64,000 bases of DNA from Folioceros fuciformis (lineage: Eukaryota > Anthocerotophyta > Anthocerotopsida > Anthocerotales), in NCBI GenBank assembly GCA_049999805.1, contig JBNGIO010006060.1:1-64000 (forward strand). The letters run 5' to 3'. Shown piece by piece: positions 22,641-47,700 of the stretch (the first letter of the stretch is position 1; every line of letters starts with the position of its first letter). Below the pieces are notes generated by a model. The model did no database searches and was not told the origin of the DNA. It saw nothing but the letters and a program-made list of their open reading frames with translations. Both the position numbers and the translations under genes were made by a program.

Positions 22641-25600
22641 ATGACGTCTCGCAGGCGGTGTCTGGAGTTGGAGCAGAAGCGGCAACAAGAACCGGAGCAG
22701 CACCGCAAGCTCTGCGGCTTTGTCACCCTGGTCCTGGAGCCCTGTCCTGCGCAGGGGGCCCAGGGGGATGGAGAATTGGCGCAGCAGCTGTCATCGGAGT
22801 CCCTCTATGCGGCGGCTAGGGGTGGGGGTAGGATGGACTTGGCCGGTGCAGAGCCTGGAGCCGCCTGCTGGCTGGAAGGCAGAGGCGCAGACGCCTGTGT
22901 CGCGGTGGAGCGTTCCACGCTTGTACTGCGCAGCCTGGCGGGAGGGAGTGGCAGCAGTGACTCCGCCTCCTCTCCAGCCGACTCCCCGCACAGCTCCGTG
23001 ACCGTGGATGAAGCGCAGTCTCCTTCGTGCTCCTATACACAGGGCCATCGCCCGCGGAAGAGCGTTGTGCGAGGACGCAAGCGCAAAAGCCAGGACCCGG
23101 TTGCTGGCCAGAAGAGGAAAGGCCTTGCTGGCAGCGCTGCCTGTAGCAGCATTTTGCAGCAGCTCGCGGTTCTGGTGGCCAGGAATGCGGCCGACTTGCA
23201 GGGCCGGATTCTTGGTGTTTCTTGCCGCGGGGGACTGGCGCGGGTGGTCGTGATGCTGGATCTGTATGTCCCGGTCACCTTCTGGTCTGAGCGGAATTCC
23301 TGGAGGCCTTCCGTTGGAGTCGCAGCTGCTTTTGGTCATTTCAGGTGAATTTTGCCTCACCGAGAATCGTCTCCCTCCCTGTCAGACCCGATCTTGGTGC
23401 TGTAAGTTCTCTCGCTCGGGGTTATCGGAGACTTGACGAGCAAGCAAAAGTTTGCTAGTTGTTTTTTTTTTGGCGTTTTCTTGAGTACTGTGGATGGGAG
23501 TAGGCCGGTAGATTTCTTTCGATCCCTCGATTTTGTTTGTTTGTTGACGGCAGGCTTGGATGCAGCTGTGACTGGAAGGAGCGCAGGTCCATGCTCGAGA
23601 GGATATCTGCATCGTCGGATTTTGTGTCGTCATTTGAACCCAGTATATGGGATGTAGGGGAGTGCCTCGTTCTAGGTTGCCAACTCCACAAGCCTCTGTC
23701 GGACGCGGAAAAGCAGGCTAGGTTTGACCTCCCTACGATGTTCCAGAGTTTACCTGCGTACAACAATGATACCGGTTTACAAGTCTCATGCATACAGCCG
23801 CATCATGCTACCGGTGGTGTATCTGGTATATGCGATATTCCAGATGAGGTATTGGGGTCCATTTTGACTAGACTGGGACCAAAGGATTTGGTGCGAGTCG
23901 CATCTGTCTGCAGGCATACGAGGTCGCTGGCTGTATCCATTATGCCATGCATGAAGCTGAAACTATTTCCACATCAGCAGGCTGCTGTCTCCTGGATGCT
24001 GCAAAGGGAGTTGCATCCCAAAAGCTTCTCACATCCTTTATTCCGGGAACTGCAAACAGAGGATGGCCTTCCGTACCACCTGAATTGTGTCACGGGTGAG
24101 CTCTCACCAGATCTTCCTCCTAAGGAAGTGAAGGATTTTAGCGGGGGCCTCTTCTGCGATGAACCTGGTCTGGGTAAGACTGTGACTGCTCTGTCCCTTA
24201 TTCTTAAAACTCAGGGAACTCTCTCTGAACCGCCCGATGGGATTCAGGTCCGCTGGTGTGAACGTCAATCTCAAGAAAAAGTTGGATACTATGAGATCAA
24301 TGCAGATGCCTCCAGTCAGGGCGTTTCTTTGATGAAGAGATGCATGATGATGAAATCTCGCAGTTTCTACAATGGATTTGCGGGGGATGCTGCACTTGAG
24401 CCTTGTGTTGTTGAGTCCTCCCCTGTCTCCGTCAGAAGCCGTAAAAGATCCAGGGCTTCCTCAGACACAGATGGTTCAGACTCTGATTATGTGGCGGAGA
24501 GGTCCAGGTCTGGAACCCGAAGGTCCAGAGGAAGGTCTTCACAAACACGTTCAAGGGTGTCAAGAACGTCCTTAGCCCAAGGCCCTAGGAGAAAGTTGTT
24601 TGAAGCAGACGTTTCAGGAAACTCCACACAGCGCAGGAAAAGCAGGGGCCGTAAGTCAGCTATTATGGTTAACAGCTCTGCGCCACGAGCTCAAGTACCA
24701 TGCGCTTCCGGTGAAATCCATCCTGAGCCGGATGAGATATGGGTGCAGTGCGATGCTTGTAGGAAATGGCGGAAGCTTCCCATGGGAATGGAAGCACCTA
24801 AAGAGGGCCTGGCTTGGTTTTGCAGTATGAACATGGATCCAGATCGACAAGAGTGTTCATCCCCGGAAGAGAGCTGGGGCCTGGACGAGTGCATCCGTAA
24901 CCTTCCTGGTTTTGTGAGTATTGGGGCCAGCCCTGGGCAGGAACAGAATGTTTTGTTCTTCAAAAGCGTGCTCAAGGAGCATGCCTGTCTGTTGGACTCC
25001 GAGACAAAGAAGGCGTTAGAGTGGTTAGCAGGTCAGAATGTGGACAGTCTAGTCAAAGCGGCAACAGCAGGTCTTGAACTTCCCCCGGGTCTAAGGCTTG
25101 TATCATTTACAGGGGATCACCGGCATAATTACTTTACCCTGTTTCGAGCTTTTGGGCTGGTGGAAAGCAGGGGAGTCAGAGGAGTGATAAGATGGCGGTA
25201 CCCAGCAAGTTTGGACAATCTAATTCTTGATTCTGAGGCTCTCAAGATAGCGTACAGTGAACCTGTCGACGGTGTAAGGAGGCTGTATCTATCAAGAGCA
25301 ACCCTTGTTGTGGTCCCTCAAAACCTGGTCGATCATTGGAAGAACCAGATAGCGAAGCATACAAAGGCTGGCCAGCTCCGAGTTTTTGTGTGGGTGGATC
25401 AGAAGAAAGTCCCTCTTGCCCACAATCTGGCCTGGGACTATGACATTGTGATAACCACTTTCATGAGGTTAAGTATGGAGTGGGCTGTACGAGAGACCAG
25501 TCCCCTGATGCACATTCACTGGCTGCGCATCATGCTAGATGAGGGGCATACTTTGGGTGCTAGTTTGAGCCTGACAAACAAACTGCAGATGGCTATGTCA

Positions 25601-28099
25601 ATGCATGCATCTCGACGGTGGATACTAACCGGTACACCGATGCCAAACACTCCTAGCAGTCAAGTTGCTCATTTGCAGCCTATGTTGAAGTTTCTGCATG
25701 AAGATGTGTATGGGAAACAACAGAAATCTTGGGAGGGTGCAATCTTGCGGCCTTTCCAAGATGGCCGAGAGGAGGGGCGTTTGCGGCTGATGGATCTTCT
25801 GCACCGGTGTATGATAAGTGCCAGGAAGGCTGAGCTCAGAACAATTCCTCCATGTTTAAGAAAAATCAAGCTTCTAAGTTTCACGGAGAAGCACGCAGCC
25901 AGCTACAATGAGCTGGTCGTTACTGTAAAAAGGAATATTCTGATGGCAGACTGGAATGACCCGTCTCACGTTGAGTCGCTGTTGAATCCAAGACAATGGA
26001 AGTTCAGAAGCAACACAATTAAGAATGTCAGGCTATCCTGTTGTGTTGCTGGCAACATAAAGGTTAGGAATGCTGGCGAGGATATCAAGGAAACAATGGA
26101 CATGTTGGAAGAGCAGGGTATGGATCCTGCTTCAGAAGCGTTTCTCACTATCCGGCGTGGCCTCTTAGATGGAAGCCGTTGTGACAGGTGCGCACTGTTT
26201 GTTTCCCTTGTACGGTCCATCTTTGAGATAATTTGCAATCGGGTTTATTGCTTGTATCATATTCCATTAAAATATTACTGCAAATGTGCAAGGGTTATGG
26301 CTGGCTACTGCTAAACTTTGCAGCCCGTTGGAGCCCTGCAGGTGCAAACAATGGTGCAGGTTGCCAATTGTGACTCCGTGTAGGCACCTTCTCTGCCTGT
26401 CGTGCACAGCGTTGGACTCCGAGAAGTGCCCTATGCTTGGCTGTGGCAATCCTTACAAGATGCAAAGCCCTGCAGACTTAACGCGTCCAGAAAATCCGCA
26501 TCCAAAATGGCCTGTACCGCAAGATTTGATTGAGTTGCAGCCATCGTATGTTCAGGTACAGGCCTGCTGATCGTTAATGATCATCTGAAAGCCTCCCATA
26601 CCTGCGAACGCGCACATTGTCCGTGCTACAATGAGGAGAGGGCCTTGCTTTGTACGTAGAAATGGCTGACAGCCGTCTTTGGATGTTCACAGGACAACTG
26701 GAACCCTGACTGGCAATCCACATCCAGTAGCAAGGTTTCTTATCTAATTAATGAGTTGAAGGCTTTGCAGATGGCTTATGAATCTCAGGCAACAGAAAAT
26801 TTGGAACCAGATGTTCGGGAAATTTCGGATGAGATACTGTTTGGTATGAAGCATTCGTGGTGCACAAGGTCAAGCAAGGCAATGCCTCCGAAGGCCATTG
26901 TCTTCTCTCAGTTTTTGGAGCACATACATGTGGTGGAGAAACAGGTGGCTTATTCGTATGTATTCTGTGGATTGGATTGGTTGCCTTGAGGTGCTGAGTT
27001 GCCAAAAACTTCACATTGCTAGATTTGCAGAAGGAAGGTGGATGTCTCCTCTGTGCATCGTTATTCATTGATAGACATGCAGATGTTAGAAGCGATGTTT
27101 GTGGTTGTCAAGGACCCATCGTTGTCACAAGATGAATGAAAGCCGGTTTAAACTTACAAACGGCTCATTTGCAAGCTTTAGAGCACCTTGCGCAAGCTTG
27201 CCGGATGTGACAGGATCGATGTCTTTGACGACCATAAACGAGACACCTTCATCTTCTTACATTTTTGGGGTGGTTTTGGTCTGGTCTCCGTGTGGGGCTT
27301 TTTCATTTGACTGTACAGGCTCGTTTTGGCGTCTAACATCGCAGGTGGCTTGTTCAGTTAAGTGACGCGAAGCTGGAGCACGTTGGAATGTATAGCCCAA
27401 TGCACTCTGTGAATAAGGTGGGTCACTAAGAACAAGTTGGATTCACCTGTTGCGTCCGTGTTTTAGAGGTCAATCCCAGCTTCAAACTTGCCGTCACCGT
27501 TGCTCACAGGGATTTGCATGTGCAGGTGAAGTCACTTCACACCTTTCAACAAGATCCAGAGTGCATGGTTCTGGTGATGGATTCGAGTGCTGCCTTGGGC
27601 CTAGATTTAAGCTTTGTGACTCATGTGTATCTCATGGAACCAATATGGGACCGCAGGTACGAGCGACCCAAGTTATTCATTTTCTTGGCTACTGGATTGC
27701 AGCAAGTAACCTTGATGGCAAACAGCTTATGGTTCATTGATGGCGTCAATTCAGTGTCGAGGAGCAAGTAGTAAGCAGAGCGCACCGGCTGGGTGCCACC
27801 CGCCCTGTCTTAGTGGAAACTTTGGCCATGTCTGGCACCATTGAAGAGCAGATGTTGCGATGCCTTCAGGTACTGCCTCCGCCTTCGGCTTCTTCCATTC
27901 TCGTTTGTATGCCAAGTTTGTCTGACACGATGAACGAATCACACCGCAGGACTCGTCGAAAAGGAAGAGAGCGCGCCATTTGGAAGGAGCAGACAATTTT
28001 GATCCAAGTCGTCCAGGGTACCGCACGATGCACGATTTTGCGGAAAGCAATTATCTGGCTCAACTCGACTGCGTACGCACAGTTGCCTTCGAGGCATAA
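22641..28099 (+). CDS. F-box / CW zinc finger / SNF2 helicase / RING protein (AT3G54460 type)
   Basis: Eight exons (22641-23344, 23554-26187, 26342-26555, 26693-26944, 27358-27417, 27526-27656, 27755-27869, 27950-28099) join in frame to 1419 residues, near the 1378 of Arabidopsis AT3G54460. Domains in order: plant-specific N-terminus ending VMLDLYVPVTFWS; F-box (DIPDEVLGSILTRLGPKDLVRVASVCR); SNF2 ATPase with Walker A GLGKT and a Walker B-like DEGH; Ser/Arg-rich insert; CW finger (WVQCDACRKWRKLP ... WFCSMN); a split RING-type finger (CKQWCRLP ... CRHLLCLSC); and helicase C-terminal motifs (FSQFLEHIH, GLDLSFVTHV, SRAHRLGA). CW fingers read methylated H3K4; SNF2 plus RING is the Rad5-like arrangement. 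Nuclear chromatin remodelling or ubiquitin ligation is inferred. The start is the first ATG of the exon 1 frame. Confidence 0.92.
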
Positions 28100-28867
28100 C
28101 TAGAGTTGGGCATGTAGGGACAGATGAGAGGCGGAGCACATTCGCTCCCTCAACTTCCATTTAGCCTCCTCACATATAATAGTATGTATGATGTACCTAC
28201 TCTTGGTGATGGGCATGTACCCACCCGACATTTAAGTGAGCCAGTCCGGCGAGGTGGTAGTCGAATTCTCGAGCTTGGATTGTAGCAGGTTTTGGTGTCT
28301 AAACATTATCTACACGCATATATGTACGTACAATTCGTGTTGTATTCCCTGGCACTGGCAAGCTCTCTCGTCTTCCACGTACTGCACGTTTTCTGCCATG
28401 GGGAGACGCAGTGAATGTAGAACTTTGAAGGTGGCTTAGGGGGGCCTTCTTAGCAAGTGCGCAGGCGTAGACTGGGTGATAAAAAAAGTGAAGTCCTAAC
28501 TAAATTAGCTTGTAGACACGCCGTGGGTTGCTTGGGGGTGCCGGTGCGGCGCGGTGAGGAGACTTGGCTCGGAAATCTCTGGGCAAGCAGGCGTGAAAGT
28601 CTCTGTCTCTGTCTGCACCTCACTTTTGGAATCCCGGCATCAGCGAGGCGGCTGGAGTCAAGGATGTTATGTCGCAACACGCACCAATTTCGCACAAGTC
28701 TGGATCACTAGTCGGACAGTTGATGTGTTGAGCGGATCTGAGCTCCGTGGAATTCAGGTTTGAAGCTTCTCTGTGGATGGATGCTAGGTGGAATATGTGC
28801 GTGATGGATCCGGCTCAGGGCTGATGGATCGGCCCTCAGGAGTCTGGATTCGGATAGCTGTGTCGTG
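28100..28867. other. Intergenic stretch between the helicase and BEACH genes
   Basis: No gene recognised. It should contain the 3'UTR of the helicase gene and the promoter and 5'UTR of the BEACH gene, which are in tandem on the plus strand. Confidence 0.5.
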
Positions 28868-43111
<14,244 letters not shown>

Positions 43112-43930
43112 ATAGCAGTTAGGTACAGAATTTTTTTCGGTGCCTTCTGCACTATTCATTCCGTTTGCGCCAGTAGCCATGACCGGCTGGCATTTGGTGA
43201 GCTGGAGATCTACGTTGTCAATGTTCGAAGTGCTGATTCATTTTTGAGGTCGCGAAGTGAGTGTGCAACTTGTTCTGTCAAGCTGTGCGGATGGACTAGT
43301 TTAGGGACCCCGTTTGCTCCCTTGTGACTGGGTAATTTGTCCTGAAAATCAGGTTGGTCTCAAACATTCCCAATATTTGCGGACTTATTGAAATTCATCT
43401 ACCTTCTGTGTGGCAAGCATACCAAAATTCCATGAGTGTTGTTTCTGATCCCCGGTACCTCCAAATTCCTACAGCACACGCTTACCATATTTTCTCTCAG
43501 ATTGCGATACGACAAAACGAGGGATATGAGCTCATACTCTCATGTGCCCATGACGAACGTAGAAACGGCGTGATCCACAGTCAACCTCATAGTTACGACC
43601 AGGTCATAGTTACGACCAGGTCAGGGCTTCTACGGTAGGCAATGTATAGCATCCCATCCTATTGGTGAATAATTTAATTTTTTTGTTAATTCATTAATGA
43701 AATCAGTTTTGATTTAGAGAATAGCTCTGAATTTGGTGCGAAAAACAGTCCTATGTAGTTCATCTTTCACATTAAGTTTATATTTATAATATAAAATAGT
43801 TTTAGCTATAAATATATATTATTTAGTTCTTTGTATCAAACTAATCATAATATAATATTTCCATGCACAACATCATTCCATAAGCCAAACAAAGCTAAAT
43901 TGAAATATACCATCAAAGGCAATGCAAGGA
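43112..43930. other. Intergenic stretch 3' of the BEACH gene
   Basis: Non-coding, turning AT-rich after 43650. A 23-base tandem duplication ('gttacgaccaggtcatagttacg' region) lies near 43590-43622. No gene recognised. Confidence 0.5.
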
Positions 43931-43934
43931 TATC

Positions 43935-44585
43935 TGACCACCTCCCATGAGTTCTCGAGCCTTCAGGACCTCCAATCACCTCCTAGAAGTTCTCATGCCT
44001 AAGGACCGCCAATCACCTCCTAGTAGTTCTCCTACCATGAGGACCTATAATAATCTCAGAGCAATTCTCATGCCTTGAGGACCTTCAAGCACCTCCTAGC
44101 ACTTCTCATGCCATGAAGACCTTCATTCACCTTCTAGCAATTCTTATGGTTTGAGGACCTCTAATCACCTCCTAGCAGTTCTCAGCCCTAAGGACCTCCA
44201 ATCATCTCCTCCTATCATCTCCTTGTAGTTCTCATGCCTTGAGTACCTCCAATCGCCTCCATAGCAGCTATTATGGCCTGATGACCTCCAATCACCTCCG
44301 AGCAAGTCTCATCCCCTGAGGACCTCCCATCACCTCCTAGCAAGTCTCATCCCCTAAGGACCTCCAATCACCTCCCAGCAAGTCTCATCCTCTGAGGGCC
44401 TCCAATCACCTCCAAGCAGGTCTCCTCCCTTGAGGGCCTCCTATCACCTCCTCGCAAGTTTCATCCCATGAGGACCTCTAATCACCTCCTAACAAGTCTC
44501 ATCCCTTGAGGACCTCCAATCACCTTCTAGCAGTTCTCATGCCATGATGGGCTTCAATCACCTCCTTGCAGTTCTCACGCTTACA
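43935..44585. repeat. Minisatellite, about 38-bp unit, some 16-17 copies
   Basis: Units built on 'gaggacctccaatcacctcc' plus 'tagcagttctcatgcctt' repeat through about 650 bases with substitutions and small length changes. The array ends about 140 bases before the 3' end of the AP2-A coding region. No long frame is conserved, so it appears non-coding. Confidence 0.9.
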
Positions 44586-44727
44586 TACGACAAACCAAAG
44601 TCACCACAATATAGTCATATAAGAGTTCTTGAAAGATAATGCCCCCAACTAGATTCCCTCTTAACCTCTTCTGGTTTTCTTAGAGCAATTTAAGACCAAA
44701 GTTCTCCAACAATATTAAAAGAAGAGT

Positions 44728-47700
44728 TCACTGCTCTGGACGCCAGTATCGACTCTTCTTCACAGTCCACTCAAGGATATTGGTTGTTGGATGTGGACGT
44801 TTCTTTCTCCCTAGAGTTGTATTGGGATGTGTCTCTATTCTCAAAGCAGCACTCTCTTTAGTTACTACATGAGGACTTGTATGATCTCTTGCTTCCAACC
44901 TAGCCATCCCCGTAGATGTATGTGGATGTTTCCCCTGCCCTGGTGATGCATCCCTCTTGTTGCTGAGTATTGAAGGTCTTGAAATGTCCGTTGCTTTCAA
45001 CGTAGCCATTCCCATAGCTTGTCTCTCCTTTCTAGAAACCATCCCCATAGCTTGTCTGTCCTTTCTAGAAATATCCCTTTGTTTACTCATAAGTTTGGAA
45101 GGAATAGAAACAATTGTTGTTTTGAATCTAGGCACCCCCAAAGTTGAATTGCTGTGTTTCTTCTTCCCAAAAGAACTCTCCTTTGGACTCACTCTCCCAA
45201 GGGCCGGAGTATCTACTACATTCACTCTCAAAGGTGCTGGAGTATCTGCTGCATTCTTCTTTTGGCTCACTCTCAGAGGGGCCGGAGCATTTGCTGCATT
45301 CTTCTTTGAAATCCCTCTCATAGGAGCTAGAGTATGTGCTACATTCTTCCTTGGAATCCCTCTCAAAGAGGCCAGAGTATCTGTTGCATTCTTCATTGGA
45401 CTTAATCTCAGAGGAGCTGGAGTACCTGTTGCATTCTTCTTTGCACTCACTCTCAGAGGGGCTGGAGTATTTGCTGCATTCTTCTTTGAACTCCCTCTCA
45501 GAGGAGCTGGAGTATCTGCTGCATTCTTCTTTGGATTCACTCTTCGAGGGGCTAGAGTATCTGCTGCATTCTTCTTTGGACTCACTCTCCGAGGGGCTGG
45601 AGTATTTGTTGCAATCTTCTTTGGACTCACACTGTGAGGGGCTGGAGTATTTGGTACAATCTTCTTGGAACTCCCTCTTACAGGGGCTGGAGTATTTGTT
45701 GCAGTCTTCTTCGAACTCCCTCTCACAGGGGTTGGAGTATTTGCTGCATTCTTCTTCGGACTCACTCGCAGAGAGGCTGGAGTATTTGCTGCATTCTTCT
45801 TCAAACTCACTCGCAGAGGGGTTGGAGTAGTTGCTGCATTCTTTTTTAGACTCACTCTCAAAGGCATTAGACAAGTTGCTGCATTCTTCTTTGGACTCCG
45901 TCTCAAAGGGGCTGGAGCATTTGCTGCTTTGAACCTAGCCACACCATCCTCTCTCATACGACGGTTATCACCTTGTCCAAGCTTCATTACCTTTACGGCT
46001 TGGCTTCCCAAAAACACAATGTCTTGCATTCCTCTTTGTCGCATGGCAATGGGCAATGGAGCATGTTGTTGACGTTGAAGTGTATCATAAATATTTGCAG
46101 CAATGGCCAAAGTCATTGTTGGATCTTGAGTATACTCCAATTGTTGACATTGTGCAGCATATTCGTCATTCATACAAGGCAAGATGATACTTTTGGAGTA
46201 AATCACTTGCTTATCTGTTGCTTTCTCTTTACCTTCACTATCACGCTTTCTAGATTTCTCTGCTTCCAAACCAACTCTATAGTTAGATGAGATCCATAAA
46301 TTTCACACTAATAGTTCTCATCAATAACTTCATGGATGCAAGCAACCATACCTTTATTTTTCTTGACCTTTGCAACATTCCCATCATTCGATAGATGGGC
46401 TCTTTTCAAAGCCTTCTTTTGTTCAGGACGCGCATGTAAAGCTGCAACTTTCCAATATGTTTGTCAAGAATTTTCTGGAGTGATACAATGAAATTGGCTC
46501 AAAAGCTACACAAGTATCAATCACTTACCATTGAGATTCAAGTTTGATTTACTCAAGATAGAAGCCACATCATATTCACTGATGTGATAATTTGTGATTG
46601 CTTTAGCTCCATTGACTTCTATGGAGACTATATCATATGCTCTGAAATCATGATAACATTGATTAAACATGACAAACTTACAAATTATGAAATAGAATTA
46701 GACAATAGCACTCTTGCATACATAATGTCACGCACATAAAATATCATGTAAACTTGCATAGAGGACATTAATATAAACAGGAAATAAATACCTTGCCGCC
46801 TCTTCTTCAGTATCATGGAAACCTCGGGTCAAAGTACCATCCCTAGAAATAATAGATACAATATATCATAGATATCAATACTCCATACTATTTTACCAAA
46901 AATATGTAATGTCATAAAAAATGTCTTCTTACCTCTTGGCAGCTGGATTTTGAATCTTATATTCAGCCTTCCATTTGCTTCTTTGCGCTTCAAATCTTAT
47001 ACCAAAAAAGTTGGAATCTAAACTTCGTTTTGCCATGCATCTTGACCACTCAAGAAATTCATTTTTGGTCATCTGCTCAATCTGCATGCATCAAATGTAT
47101 GAGTTAGGTAACTAAATTTCTTCAAATCAAACCATTTAAGGAAGATAAGGAATAATTTAGAGCAATATGTTACAGTAGAGAAAAAGAAACGAATAGAAGA
47201 AAGTAAAGAGAAGTTCACTGTTGTTTTATCTCATGATATATTTGTTCCTATATATATGATAGTTACAAAAAAACAGAAACAAACCTCCTGGATACAGTCA
47301 TGATATGAACTCAATTTAAAGTTTGTTGGTGCTGATGATCCTCGAAACTTTAGAGACCCTCTATCATAATGTCTGCACATTCCAAATGTGTGTGACAGGA
47401 TCACAAATGAACTACTAACTTTCAATGGATACCTAAAATACTATTTAACAATTGTGCGAACATGTACCTCAGCCATTAGCAAAAGCAATGCAAAGACTAC
47501 TTAAGATTAGACTTAGTGATTGCCACACATTTTTATGACCAGCAACAAAGTTGATAGTTACAATTTCCTCTCTTGGATTAGATGCATTACTTCCAATCCA
47601 ACACGTACCTTGCAGCTTCAATCTCGTTGTGGCATGAACCTGAATAAAACACATCCAAAATATGCTATTAGAATTGTCATGCTTGTCAACAAGACTCTAC

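Noticed and set aside
43935-44585. CRISPR-like array of regularly spaced repeats
   Set aside because: The whole unit repeats without unique spacers, and the context is a plant nuclear genome. It is a minisatellite.
44957-45874. Long open frames on both strands within the AP2-A repeat array
   Set aside because: The 45-bp period is a multiple of three, so any frame without a stop in one unit stays open through the array. The frame that joins to AP2 exons and matches AP2-B at both ends is the minus frame of exon 13.
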